64,000 nucleotides of DNA from Oceanihabitans iliipiscarium. GTDB taxonomy: Bacteria; Bacteroidota; Bacteroidia; Flavobacteriales; Flavobacteriaceae. Position 1 is the stretch's first letter. Each line of letters begins with the position of its first letter. Shown here piece after piece: positions 15,097 through 23,885 of this stretch. The translations under genes and the position numbers were made by a program. The DNA is taken from the NCBI RefSeq assembly GCF_042686125.1, contig NZ_JBHUOV010000005.1, positions 1-64,000 of the forward strand, read 5' to 3'. Below the pieces are notes generated by a model. That model did no database searches and was not told the DNA's origin. It was given only the letters and a program-made list of their open reading frames with translations.

Positions 15097-15225
15097 AGTG
15101 TGGTTTTATATTAAAGGATTAATTAATAGTTGTTCAAAAATCAAAAAAAAATCCATAAGAACCAACAAATATTATATTTCTTTTTAAAGATGCTGTTATA
15201 TAGGCTTTTATGAAACCTATAAGAG

Positions 15226-16980
15226 TTATACTTTTTCAGAGCTTTGTTTTAAGTATAAGTCTTTGTAGTATCCTGGGTTTTGAATAAGGCTTTCATGCGT
15301 ACCATGTTGAACGATTTTACCATCATCTAAGACAATAATTTTGTTTGCGTTTTTGGCAGAAGACACTCTGTGACTGACAATTATAGTGGTTTTACCTTTG
15401 GTGACTTTTTTAAGGTTGTTTAAAATTTTCTCTTCAGTTTCTGTATCAACAGCAGACAAGCAATCATCAAATAATAAAATTTGTGGTGCTTTTATAATAG
15501 CTCTTGCAATAGACACACGTTGTTTTTGTCCACCAGAAAGCGTGATGCCTCGTTCGCCTAAGACCGTGTTATAACCTTGGTTAAACCCAATAATATTGTC
15601 ATGAACTTGGGCGTATTTTGCAGCTTGAATGACTTCATCATTTGTAGCGTCTTCTTTACCAAACTTAATGTTGTTGTTTATAGTGTCGCTAAACAGAAAC
15701 GCATCTTGTGGCACATAACCAATACTGTCTCGTAAGCTTTTTAAATTGATTTGGTCAATGGCTTTGTGATCGACAAATAATTGTCCGCTTGAAATATCGT
15801 AGAGTCGTCCGATTAAATCTAAAATCGTAGATTTTCCTGAGCCTGTTTTTCCGATGATAGCTAATGTTTCTCCTTGATTTACAGTAAAACTGACACCTTT
15901 TAAGGCTTCTATATTGGTGTCGTCATAAGTAAAAGATACATTTTTAAAGGCGATATGACCTTCAATAACAGAAGGAGCTTCACTATTATTTTTAATTTCA
16001 GGCACTAATTTTAAAAAATCATTAATTCTTTTTTGTGAAGCTTCCGCAGTTTGAATGATAGAAGTTACCCAACCAACTGTCGCCACTGGCCAAGTTAGCA
16101 TATTAACATAAATAATAAATTCGGCAATGGTTCCTAAGCTTTCAATTTCACCATTTATATATTGCATACCTCCAACATAAATCACTAATAAATTACTTAG
16201 ACCGATGAGTAAAACCATCATTGGAAAAAATAAAGCCTGAACTCTAACTAAGCTTAATTGTTTTTCTTTACTAGCGGTTGAAAGCGAATCAAAATTAGCA
16301 GAAGTCTGAGATTCTATGCCATAAGCTTTAATAATAGAAACACCACTAAAAGATTCTTGGGTAAAGGTAGATAGTTTAGATAAATACTCTTGAACTATTG
16401 TACTTCGTTTATGTATTTCTTTGCTGAGTTTGTAGATTGCAATAGAAAGAATAGGAAGTGGTAAAACCGTATATAAAGTCAGTTTTGGAGCCTGATTGTA
16501 CATATATATAAGCGCAATAACAAATAAGGTAAAAGTGTTTATGCTATACATAATGGCAGGTCCAGCATACATACGTACGCGACCAACATCTTCGCTAATA
16601 CGATTCATTAAATCTCCAGTTCTGTTTTTCTTATAAAAGTTTAATGAGAGTTTTTGGTATTGTTGATAGATTTCATTTTTCAAATCAAATTCTATGAAGC
16701 GCGATACGTTTATAATGGTTTGACGCATTAAGAAGGTAAATACACCAGCAACTAATGCAGCGCCTATAATGTAGAGGATGTTTTCAAAGAGTTCTGTCTT
16801 TACAATAGTCATGTCTGTAACTAAGCCATTTCTATAGTCATCGACAACATTTATAGATTTTCTAATGAGCTGAGGTGTGAACAGTAAAAAAATCCTTGCA
16901 ATGATAGTAATCAAAATTCCAAAAAGTAATCTCGATTTATATTTTAAAAAGTACTTGTTAAGATGCTGTAATTCTTTCAT
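15226..16980 (-). CDS. ABC exporter, fused permease and ATPase
   Basis: This 584-residue half-transporter has six membrane helices in about residues 15-310 and a nucleotide-binding domain in 335-580. Walker A (GKTGSGKST), signature LSGGQKQR and a Walker B strand ending Leu-Leu-Phe-Asp-Asp are present; the second acidic residue is Asp where most exporters carry the catalytic Glu, as in MdlA/TM287-type subunits. Such subunits often pair with a second protein that has the canonical site. The family exports lipids, drugs or peptides; the substrate is unknown. The gene is monocistronic and divergent from the leucine dehydrogenase gene. Confidence 0.88.
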   Translation of the reverse strand: MKELQHLNKYFLKYKSRLLFGILITIIARIFLLFTPQLIRKSINVVDDYRNGLVTDMTIVKTELFENILYIIGAALVAGVFTFLMRQTIINVSRFIEFDLKNEIYQQYQKLSLNFYKKNRTGDLMNRISEDVGRVRMYAGPAIMYSINTFTLFVIALIYMYNQAPKLTLYTVLPLPILSIAIYKLSKEIHKRSTIVQEYLSKLSTFTQESFSGVSIIKAYGIESQTSANFDSLSTASKEKQLSLVRVQALFFPMMVLLIGLSNLLVIYVGGMQYINGEIESLGTIAEFIIYVNMLTWPVATVGWVTSIIQTAEASQKRINDFLKLVPEIKNNSEAPSVIEGHIAFKNVSFTYDDTNIEALKGVSFTVNQGETLAIIGKTGSGKSTILDLIGRLYDISSGQLFVDHKAIDQINLKSLRDSIGYVPQDAFLFSDTINNNIKFGKEDATNDEVIQAAKYAQVHDNIIGFNQGYNTVLGERGITLSGGQKQRVSIARAIIKAPQILLFDDCLSAVDTETEEKILNNLKKVTKGKTTIIVSHRVSSAKNANKIIVLDDGKIVQHGTHESLIQNPGYYKDLYLKQSSEKV

Positions 16981-17125
16981 TTACAGATTTGGTATATATA
17001 TAAAGTTTTTAACAATTTCATAAATTAACAGCATTTATGTTGTGTTTATATGAATATTCGCTTAATTTTGCGCGTTGTTTTTTTGAATTTCATAAAAGAA
17101 CAACATAATCCTAAATAAAAAATAA

Positions 17126-18229
17126 ATGGTTTCAGATATAATAAATGCTAATGATTTAAAAAAAATGGATCCTGTTTTCGGACAAGTTTCATTTGATAAT
17201 CATGAGCAAATCGTTTTTTGCAACGACAAAGATACAGGTTTAAAAGCAATTATTGGAATTCATAATACAGTATTAGGTCCAGCGCTTGGAGGCACTAGAA
17301 TGTGGCAATATAACAACGAATGGGAAGCACTTAACGATGTGCTTAGGTTATCACGAGGCATGACTTTTAAGTCGGCAATTACAGGTTTAAACCTTGGTGG
17401 AGGAAAAGCAGTTATTATTGGTGATGCTAAAACCCAAAAAACACCTGAACTCATGAAGCGTTTTGGTGAGTTTGTACATTCTTTAAGCGGACGATACATT
17501 ACTGCAGAAGATGTAGGTATGGAAACAGCTGATATGGACTTAGTGCGTGAAGTGACTCCTTATGTTACAGGAATTTCAGAAAGCAAAGGAGGAGCAGGAA
17601 ACCCTTCACCAATTACAGCTTATGGCGTATTTATGGGAATGAAAGCCGCAGCTAAATATAAATTTGGTTCTGAAATATTAGAAGACCGAACAGTTTTAGT
17701 TCAAGGTATTGGACATGTTGGTGAATCTTTAGTAGAACACTTAACAAATGAAGGTGCAAAGGTTATTATTACAGATATTAACCAAGAACGATTACAAGAA
17801 GTAAGTCAAAAATATGACGCATCGATTTATACTGGGAATGATCTTTTTAGTGAAGAGGTAGATATTTATGCACCTTGCGCTTTAGGAGCAACTATTAATG
17901 ACGATACCATTAATAAGCTAAAAGCTAAAGTAATAGCAGGAGCAGCAAATAATCAATTAGCAATAGAAGAAAAACATGGCGCGATACTTCAAGAAAGAGG
18001 TATTGTTTATGCACCAGATTTTTTAATTAATGCTGGCGGAATTATTAATGTGTATGCAGAATTAGAAGGCTATGATAAAAAAGAAATTATGCGTAAAACA
18101 GAAAATATCTATAATACGACACTTGAAATTTTATCGAATGCAGAAACTAATAAAATTACAACAAATAGAGCTGCATTAAATATTGCTCAAAGTAGAATTG
18201 AAAACAGAAAAAAAGAGAATTCTAAATAA
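17126..18229 (+). CDS. ldh: Leucine (Glu/Leu/Phe/Val) dehydrogenase
   Basis: This 367-residue NAD-dependent amino acid dehydrogenase has the N-terminal dimerisation domain with Gly-Pro-Ala-Leu-Gly-Gly-Thr-Arg and the catalytic Lys in Gly-Gly-Gly-Lys-Ala (near residue 97), then a Rossmann domain with Gly-Ile-Gly-His-Val-Gly (near 193). It deaminates branched-chain amino acids to 2-oxo acids and feeds branched fatty acid synthesis, which is important in Bacteroidota. Length and motifs match leucine dehydrogenase better than glutamate dehydrogenase. It is followed by a hairpin and the nusB promoter. Confidence 0.9.
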   Translation: MVSDIINANDLKKMDPVFGQVSFDNHEQIVFCNDKDTGLKAIIGIHNTVLGPALGGTRMWQYNNEWEALNDVLRLSRGMTFKSAITGLNLGGGKAVIIGDAKTQKTPELMKRFGEFVHSLSGRYITAEDVGMETADMDLVREVTPYVTGISESKGGAGNPSPITAYGVFMGMKAAAKYKFGSEILEDRTVLVQGIGHVGESLVEHLTNEGAKVIITDINQERLQEVSQKYDASIYTGNDLFSEEVDIYAPCALGATINDDTINKLKAKVIAGAANNQLAIEEKHGAILQERGIVYAPDFLINAGGIINVYAELEGYDKKEIMRKTENIYNTTLEILSNAETNKITTNRAALNIAQSRIENRKKENSK

Positions 18230-18247
18230 TTCTTTTTAAATAAATAC

Positions 18248-18284
18248 TATTTTTGCAAGGCGAGAGTGATTAACTTTCGCCTTG
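18248..18284 (+). promoter_or_regulatory. nusB promoter -7 box and leader hairpin
   Basis: TATTTTTG (18248-18255) matches the Bacteroidota -7 box. It runs straight into a hairpin, AAGGCGAGAG-N7-CTTTCGCCTT (18257-18283), which would sit at the very 5' end of the nusB transcript or act as terminator for the dehydrogenase gene. Confidence 0.5.
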
Positions 18285-18307
18285 TTAATTTAAAGTTCTT
18301 TGTAAAT

Positions 18308-19252
18308 ATGCTTAATAGAAGACATATACGTATTAAAGTCATGCAAACCTTATACACTTTTAAAGGAGGAGAAAGTGACGATTTTAGTAAAGACCAAAAG
18401 TTTTTAATGTACAGTATAGACAATATGTATAATTTGTATTTATTAATAATGTCTTTATTAATAGAAGTACATAAGAAAGCAGAAATACATTTAGATAAAA
18501 CCCAAAAGAAACTTCTAGCTACTCAAGAAGATAAAAATCCCAACAAAAAATTAATCCATAATGAAGTGTTTCAGTTATTAAAAAATAATGAAGCCCTTTT
18601 GGAAGCTATAAAAGCACATAAAATTAATAATTGGGAACTCGATGAGGAGTATGTAGATATCATTTTTAGAGCGCTACTTTCAAGTGATTTGTATGCAGAA
18701 TATATGCAAACAAAAACGTCTGATTTTAAAGAAGATAAAAATTTTATTGTCGATGTATTTAAAGAAGTAATAGCTCCTAATCCTAGGTTATATGAATATA
18801 TAGAAGACAAGAATTTAACGTGGTTAGACGATTTGCCAATAGTTAACACAGCCATCCTAAAATTATTGAAGCAAGTTAAACCATCGTTAAAGCCAAATCA
18901 TTTTACACCTAAATTATATAAAGATGAAGGCGATAAAACGTTTGCAATTGAGTTGTTAAAGAAAAGCATTTTAAATCAAAGCAAACTAAATGCCGAGATT
19001 CAAGGAAAAACTAAAAACTGGGACGCAGATCGAATTGCAACAATAGATTATATTTTGATGCAAATGGCCATTTGCGAACTGTTAAATTTTCCGTCTATTC
19101 CAGTAAAAGTAACAATTAATGAATATTTAGAAATCGCCAAAGAGTACTCTACACCTAAGAGTAGTATTTTTATTAATGGGATTTTAGACAATTTAGTAAA
19201 GGAATATCAAGACCAAGAAAAACTAAATAAAATAGGTCGAGGATTGATGTAA
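18308..19252 (+). CDS. nusB: Transcription antitermination factor NusB
   Basis: This 314-residue protein has the NusB fold in its last 130 residues. The start at 18308 gives the typical Met-Leu-Asn-Arg-Arg-His-Ile-Arg-Ile-Lys-Val-Met-Gln beginning; the longer frame from 18266 would start inside the leader hairpin. Bacteroidota NusB carries a long central insertion, so the length is normal. Near the C-terminus are Ala-Thr-Ile-Asp-Tyr-Ile-Leu-Met-Gln and Asn-Glu-Tyr-Leu-Glu-Ile-Ala-Lys-Glu-Tyr-Ser, NusB signatures. It binds boxA RNA with NusE and supports rRNA transcription. Confidence 0.93.
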   Translation: MLNRRHIRIKVMQTLYTFKGGESDDFSKDQKFLMYSIDNMYNLYLLIMSLLIEVHKKAEIHLDKTQKKLLATQEDKNPNKKLIHNEVFQLLKNNEALLEAIKAHKINNWELDEEYVDIIFRALLSSDLYAEYMQTKTSDFKEDKNFIVDVFKEVIAPNPRLYEYIEDKNLTWLDDLPIVNTAILKLLKQVKPSLKPNHFTPKLYKDEGDKTFAIELLKKSILNQSKLNAEIQGKTKNWDADRIATIDYILMQMAICELLNFPSIPVKVTINEYLEIAKEYSTPKSSIFINGILDNLVKEYQDQEKLNKIGRGLM

Positions 19253-19315
19253 TAATAATTTATTATTACATTTACACCTCAAAATAAATTTTGAACTAAT
19301 TTAAAAAAACAAATT

Positions 19316-19882
19316 ATGAAAAAAGTATTGTTAGGATTAAGTGCATTTTGCTTAATCGCTTTTACTTCATGTAAAGAAGATGCATCAAAGAAAATTGATG
19401 ACAAAAATGTTGCTGAAGCAGCAGTAAGAGACGCTAACTCAACAGATTATCCAATAATCACTTTTGATGAAAAAGAGCATGATTTTGGTGAGATTGAGGC
19501 AAAAACTCAAGTAGAAACAAAATTCAAGTATACGAATACAGGTTCTGCGCCATTAGTAATTACAGATATTAAAAGTACTTGTGGATGTACAGTACCTAAA
19601 GATTGGTCAAAAGAGCCTTTAGCTGTTGGCGAATCAGGAGAATTTACTGTAAAGTTTAACGGTTCTGGAAAAAATGCTGTAACAAAAACAATTACTGTTA
19701 CTGCTAACACAGAAACTGGAAAAGAAACAGTAAAAATAAAAGCTTTCGTAAAGCCAGATCCAAACGCACCAGCAACACCAGCTAAGAAACCAGCTGCTGC
19801 TGTAAGCGCTGCAGGATCACCAGCTGTACAAACAGTAAAGTCTAGTACACAACCAGGTCACGAAGGTCATAACCACGATTAA
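19316..19882 (+). CDS. DUF1573 lipoprotein
   Basis: This 188-residue protein has a signal sequence ending Ala-Phe-Thr-Ser-Cys (lipobox), an Ig-like DUF1573 domain (about residues 45-145; Asp-Phe-Gly-Glu-Ile...Asn-Thr-Gly, then Cys-Gly-Cys-Thr-Val-Pro) and an Ala/Pro-rich tail ending in a His-rich stretch. The domain is common in Bacteroidota and resembles transglutaminase-associated or cell-surface Ig domains. The position directly before yajC (six bases) is conserved in many flavobacteria. Function is unknown. Confidence 0.88.
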   Translation: MKKVLLGLSAFCLIAFTSCKEDASKKIDDKNVAEAAVRDANSTDYPIITFDEKEHDFGEIEAKTQVETKFKYTNTGSAPLVITDIKSTCGCTVPKDWSKEPLAVGESGEFTVKFNGSGKNAVTKTITVTANTETGKETVKIKAFVKPDPNAPATPAKKPAAAVSAAGSPAVQTVKSSTQPGHEGHNHD

Positions 19883-19887
19883 TACAA

Positions 19888-20187
19888 ATGGGAGAAGGTT
19901 TAAGTAGTTTTCTACCGTTTATAGCAATGTTTGCTGTTGTGTATTTCTTTATGATTGCACCTCAAATGAAACGTGCTAAACAAGAAAAAAAGTTTTCTAG
20001 TGAGTTAAAACGTGGTGATAAAGTTATTACCAAAAGCGGTTTACATGGAAAAGTAGCAGAACTTAACGATAAAGATAACAGCTGTGTTATTGAAACTATG
20101 GCTGGAAAGTTAAAGTTTGATCGTTCTGCAATTTCAATGGAAATGAGCCGAAAATTAAACGTTTCTCCAACAGAGATAAAGAAATAA
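19888..20187 (+). CDS. yajC: Preprotein translocase subunit YajC
   Basis: This 99-residue protein has a single N-terminal membrane helix (about residues 5-24) followed by a small basic beta domain with Gly-Asp-Lys-Val-Ile-Thr-Lys-Ser-Gly-Leu-His-Gly, the YajC signature. It associates with SecDF at the inner membrane. It is cotranscribed with the DUF1573 gene and followed by a strong terminator. Confidence 0.93.
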   Translation: MGEGLSSFLPFIAMFAVVYFFMIAPQMKRAKQEKKFSSELKRGDKVITKSGLHGKVAELNDKDNSCVIETMAGKLKFDRSAISMEMSRKLNVSPTEIKK

Positions 20188-20203
20188 AATATTTCTAAAT
20201 AAT

Positions 20204-20236
20204 AAAAAGGCTTCCTCATTAAGGAAGCCTTTTTTA
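20204..20236. terminator. Bidirectional terminator between yajC and the DUF1801 gene
   Basis: A 13 bp stem AAAAAGGCTTCCT/AGGAAGCCTTTTT with a five-base loop, flanked by A and T runs so that it works for both convergent genes. Confidence 0.9.
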
Positions 20237-20255
20237 TTATAAATAAACGCTGTGT

Positions 20256-20852
20256 TTAGCAGTTCTTGTATTTGTCATGTAAACCAACACCTTGAAGAAT
20301 CATTGGTTTTATTTTGTCTAATCTAGCATATTTAGTGGCTTCGCGTTTCGCACTTTCGATGTGCTCGCAGTATTCACGTTGCTTTCCAGGAGTAAGGGCT
20401 TTAAAAGCATCATGAAAAGATGTGTTGGACTCGAAATTTTTTTGTAATTCAGGAGGAATAATAACCTCTTTCTTTTTACGCTCGGGTTTTATTTCTTTAC
20501 CTAAACGCTGATTTTCTATTGCTTCTTTGACGTATGACAGCACAATACTTTCATTAATTTCATCAATAGAATTAAAACGCATCTGTCTTAAACCCTTAGT
20601 TTTTTCTTGAGCATTCATTAATAAACCTTGCTCATCTTTTAAAAAGACACCATTAAAAAACCAAACGCAAAAATGATTTTTAAATGCGCCAATACTTAAA
20701 ACATTCTTTCCATTTAAATCATAAGTAGGTGCTGACCATTTTACAGATTCGTTGAGTTCTGTTGTATTTATAATGTCACGAAGCATTGATAATGCCTCAC
20801 CAAAATGGGAGTTGATTTCAATGTATTCTTCAACGGAATAAACTTTTTTCAT
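20256..20852 (-). CDS. DUF1801 / YdeI-like protein
   Basis: This 198-residue cytosolic protein combines a DUF1801 domain (about residues 10-110; Val-Lys-Trp-Ser-Ala-Pro-Thr-Tyr and Phe-Phe-Asn-Gly-Val-Phe) with a C-terminal OmdA/YdeI helical segment (about 125-198; Leu-Thr-Pro-Gly-Lys-Gln-Arg-Glu-Tyr, Ala-Lys-Arg-Glu-Ala-Thr-Lys-Tyr-Ala-Arg). The biochemical role is not settled. It is followed by a bidirectional terminator. Confidence 0.85.
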   Translation of the reverse strand: MKKVYSVEEYIEINSHFGEALSMLRDIINTTELNESVKWSAPTYDLNGKNVLSIGAFKNHFCVWFFNGVFLKDEQGLLMNAQEKTKGLRQMRFNSIDEINESIVLSYVKEAIENQRLGKEIKPERKKKEVIIPPELQKNFESNTSFHDAFKALTPGKQREYCEHIESAKREATKYARLDKIKPMILQGVGLHDKYKNC

Positions 20853-20860
20853 TTGATTAA

Positions 20861-21451
20861 TTAATTTAAAATATCCTTCTTTATGGTTTTAATTTTTGCA
20901 AAATTTTCAAGCGATATAATAGTAAAGCCATACGCATCCCATTCAATATTAAAGAAAGCTAATGTCATGCCTTCTTTATTTAAATCTTCGTTTATTTTGT
21001 TAAATAACTCAAGAATAAATTCACCATCTCTTTGGTCTAAATCCTTAGATTTACTTCTAAAATTTTCAGTTTCTGAAAAATCAACTTCAGTATTTAGAAT
21101 GTCAGTAATATACTCTTCAATTTCGCCTTTGTTTTCTTCGCCTCTCCAATCTATATAAACTACTTTGTTTTTAGAATCTCCATAAGCGTACAATAAATCT
21201 ATAAGCGTAGATTCGCCAGGTGTGATGTAAAAATCATTAATTAATTCCGAATAATTTTCTTCAAATTTTGAGGTATTGTCTACAAATAACTGAAAACAAT
21301 TTTCAATGTCATCAGCATATTCTGGATACAGTATTTTTGCAATTTTTATAAAATCATCTTTATCATTTATAGGGCTTTTGGAGCTATTTTTAAAGCTTAG
21401 GCAAAGACTTACAGTAAAAGCCATTATGAGTATTGTTATTATTTTTTTCAT
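20861..21451 (-). CDS. Exported acidic protein, unknown function
   Basis: This 196-residue protein has an N-terminal hydrophobic segment (residues 4-19), probably a Sec signal peptide, and a mature part that is rich in acidic residues with Asp-Trp-Arg-Gly-Glu-Glu near 105 and Ala-Phe-Phe-Asn-Ile-Glu-Trp-Asp-Ala-Tyr near 170. It may belong to the DUF6630-type group, but I am not sure. It lies eight bases before the DUF1801 gene on the same strand and could share its transcript. Confidence 0.7.
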   Translation of the reverse strand: MKKIITILIMAFTVSLCLSFKNSSKSPINDKDDFIKIAKILYPEYADDIENCFQLFVDNTSKFEENYSELINDFYITPGESTLIDLLYAYGDSKNKVVYIDWRGEENKGEIEEYITDILNTEVDFSETENFRSKSKDLDQRDGEFILELFNKINEDLNKEGMTLAFFNIEWDAYGFTIISLENFAKIKTIKKDILN

Positions 21452-21469
21452 AAGTGGAGATAAGTTTAT

Positions 21470-22711
21470 TTAATTATTTTTTTCAGCCGTTAATTCAACA
21501 ATCTTACAAATTACTTCTGTAGCTTTTATCATGCTTTCTACAGGAACATATTCGTAGCGTCCGTGAAAGTTATGTCCACCAGCAAAAATATTTGGACAAG
21601 GCAGTCCTTTATAACTTAATTGCGAACCATCAGTGCCACCTCTAATGGCTTTAATTAAAGGTTTTATGTTGAGTTGCTTCATGGCTTCTTCGGCAATATC
21701 TACAATATGCATAACAGGTTCAACCTTTTCTTTCATATTGTAATATTGATCGTTCATTTCTAGTTCAATGACTTCACGACCATATTGAGAATTGATTTCA
21801 TTGGTAATTTTTTGCATGACTTCTTTTCGTGCTTCAAAATGCTCTCTGTCATGATCACGAATAATATATTGCAAAATCGTTTCTTCAACTTCAGCCTTTA
21901 TAGAATACAAGTGAAAAAAACCTTCGTAACCTTCAGTATGCTCTGGAGTTTCAAGTCGAGGTAACGAGTTAATAAACTCAGTAGCAATGTACATGGAGTT
22001 TATCATTTTTCCTTTGGCATAGCCAGGATGTACGATTTTTCCTTTCACTTTTACTACAGCACCAGCCGCATTAAAGTTTTCATATTCTAATTCACCAATC
22101 TGACTGCCATCCATGGTATAGGCCCAATCAGCACCAAATTTTTCGACATCAAAATGATGCGCACCACGACCAATTTCTTCGTCAGGAGTAAACCCAACAC
22201 GTACTTTTCCATGCTTAATTTCAGGATGTTGAATTAAGTATTCCATTGCAGAAATGATTTCGCATATTCCAGCTTTGTCATCTGCACCAAGTAGCGTTGT
22301 GCCATCTGTTGTAATTAAAGTTTGACCTTTATATAATAATAGATCTTCAAAATAGTCAGGTGAAAGCACGATGTTTTCAGCTTCATTTAAAATCAAATCT
22401 TTTCCGTCGTAATCTTCAATAATTTGTGGTTTTACATTGGCTCCAGTAAAGTCTGGAGTGGTATCAAAATGCGAAATAAAACCAATGGTAGGCACTTCGT
22501 GATCTACATTACTTGGTAAAGTCGCCATGATATACGCCTTGTCATCAATAGTGACGTCTTGCATACCAATAGCTTTGAGTTCATCGACTAATGCATTGGC
22601 CAAATCCCATTGTTTTGCTGTGCTAGGCGTTGTATCACTTTCTGGATCAGATTCTGTATCTATTGTCACGTAGCTTACAAAACGTTTTATAATATCTTCT
22701 TTTGAAATCAT
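21470..22711 (-). CDS. pepT: Peptidase T (tripeptide aminopeptidase)
   Basis: This 413-residue M20B metallopeptidase has the zinc ligands in place: Ser-His-Phe-Asp-Thr-Thr (His near 82), Gly-Ala-Asp-Asp-Lys-Ala-Gly (Asp near 144), Pro-Asp-Glu-Glu-Ile-Gly (catalytic Glu near 178), Thr-Met-Asp-Gly-Ser (Asp near 200) and Gly-Gly-His-Asn-Phe-His-Gly (His near 383). It removes N-terminal residues from tripeptides in the cytosol. The length is normal for the family. Confidence 0.95.
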   Translation of the reverse strand: MISKEDIIKRFVSYVTIDTESDPESDTTPSTAKQWDLANALVDELKAIGMQDVTIDDKAYIMATLPSNVDHEVPTIGFISHFDTTPDFTGANVKPQIIEDYDGKDLILNEAENIVLSPDYFEDLLLYKGQTLITTDGTTLLGADDKAGICEIISAMEYLIQHPEIKHGKVRVGFTPDEEIGRGAHHFDVEKFGADWAYTMDGSQIGELEYENFNAAGAVVKVKGKIVHPGYAKGKMINSMYIATEFINSLPRLETPEHTEGYEGFFHLYSIKAEVEETILQYIIRDHDREHFEARKEVMQKITNEINSQYGREVIELEMNDQYYNMKEKVEPVMHIVDIAEEAMKQLNIKPLIKAIRGGTDGSQLSYKGLPCPNIFAGGHNFHGRYEYVPVESMIKATEVICKIVELTAEKNN

Positions 22712-22804
22712 ATGTAATATTAATTATTTATAGTGCTTGAGTGAGATTGTTAACAAACCCTAAGGGCTTAAAGATACAATTTATGTTTTTTTTTGAGATT
22801 TGAA

Positions 22805-22835
22805 TTGTGTCATTTTTTATTTAAGTCTATTTTTG
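22805..22835 (+). promoter_or_regulatory. pyrD promoter
   Basis: TTG (22805-22807), 20 bp and then TATTTTTG (22828-22835) match the Bacteroidota consensus with ideal spacing. The -7 box ends 15 bp before the chosen ATG and supports the start at 22851 over the upstream one at 22800. Confidence 0.7.
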
Positions 22836-22850
22836 CACAAACACAGCCAA

Positions 22851-23885
22851 ATGTATAAACGCTTCATTCGACCTTTATTTTTTCTTTTTGATCCTGAAAA
22901 AATTCATCATTTTACATTTAAATGTATTCGCCTTATAAATAAAATACCAGGATTCTCATCTATTATAAAGCAGTTATATGTGATTGAAGATAAGCGTTTA
23001 GAGCGCCAACTCTTTGGTTTAACCTTTAAAAACCCTGTGGGATTAGCGGCTGGTTTCGATAAAGACGCGAAGCTTTTTAATGAGTTGAGTAGCTTCGGAT
23101 TTGGTTTTATTGAAATAGGAACACTAACTCCAAAACCTCAAGAAGGGAATCCGAAGAAACGATTATTCAGACTAAAAGCAGATCAAGCGATTATTAATCG
23201 AATGGGTTTTAATAATGGAGGCGTTGTTGAAGCTGTAGAGCGTTTAAAACACCCTTCGACTTCGCTCAGGTCAAGAGGTGTGCTTATTGGAGGAAATATT
23301 GGCAAAAATAAAGTCACACCAAATGAACATGCTGTAGATGATTATAAGATTTGTTTTAATGCACTGTTTGATTATGTCGATTATTTTGTAGTGAATGTAA
23401 GTTCTCCTAATACACCAAATTTAAGAGCCTTACAAGATAAAGAACCACTAACCAAATTGTTGAAGGTTTTAAAAGAAGAAAACGCCAGTAAAAACTATCA
23501 AAAACCAATTCTACTTAAAATTGCACCAGATTTAACTAAGGAGCAATTATTAGATATTATTGATATTGTTGCGAGTACAAAAATTGATGGTGTAATTGCC
23601 ACAAATACTACAATCTCTCGTAAAGACTTACAAAGTGAAAATAAGTCCGAGGTTGGTGGTTTAAGTGGAAAACCTTTAACTTCTCGTTCAACCGAAGTGA
23701 TTCGTTTTCTTTCAGAACAAAGCAATAAAGCCTTTCCAATTATAGGTGTTGGAGGGATTCATACCAAAGAGGATGCCTTAGAAAAACTTAATGCAGGAGC
23801 CGATTTAGTGCAATTGTACACAGGCTTTATATATGAAGGCCCTCAGTTAATCAAGCGCATCAATAAAGCTTTACTCCAAGATTAA
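22851..23885 (+). CDS. pyrD: Quinone-dependent dihydroorotate dehydrogenase
   Basis: This 344-residue class 2 enzyme oxidises dihydroorotate to orotate and passes electrons to quinone. An N-terminal membrane-binding helix (about residues 1-40) precedes the FMN barrel. Gly-Thr-Leu-Thr-Pro-Lys-Pro-Gln near residue 88 and the catalytic-Ser region Val-Asn-Val-Ser-Ser-Pro-Asn-Thr-Pro near 184 are intact. Between Arg-Leu-Lys and Val-Leu-Ile-Gly-Gly-Asn the sequence His-Pro-Ser-Thr-Ser-Leu-Arg-Ser-Arg-Gly is encoded by a short repeat-like DNA element that is foreign to the family. The 3' end overlaps the convergent gene by 15 bp. Confidence 0.94.
   Translation: MYKRFIRPLFFLFDPEKIHHFTFKCIRLINKIPGFSSIIKQLYVIEDKRLERQLFGLTFKNPVGLAAGFDKDAKLFNELSSFGFGFIEIGTLTPKPQEGNPKKRLFRLKADQAIINRMGFNNGGVVEAVERLKHPSTSLRSRGVLIGGNIGKNKVTPNEHAVDDYKICFNALFDYVDYFVVNVSSPNTPNLRALQDKEPLTKLLKVLKEENASKNYQKPILLKIAPDLTKEQLLDIIDIVASTKIDGVIATNTTISRKDLQSENKSEVGGLSGKPLTSRSTEVIRFLSEQSNKAFPIIGVGGIHTKEDALEKLNAGADLVQLYTGFIYEGPQLIKRINKALLQD
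23253..23270 (+). repeat. Repeat-like element inside pyrD
   Basis: CCTTCGACTTCGCTCAGG is a short sequence known to me as a recurring intergenic repeat in Bacteroidota and other genomes. Here it is in frame and encodes Pro-Ser-Thr-Ser-Leu-Arg-Ser in a surface loop of PyrD. Confidence 0.5.

Noticed and set aside
15226..16980. ABC exporter as inactive because of Asp in place of the catalytic Glu
   Set aside because: This change is common in one half of heterodimeric exporters, and all other motifs are complete.
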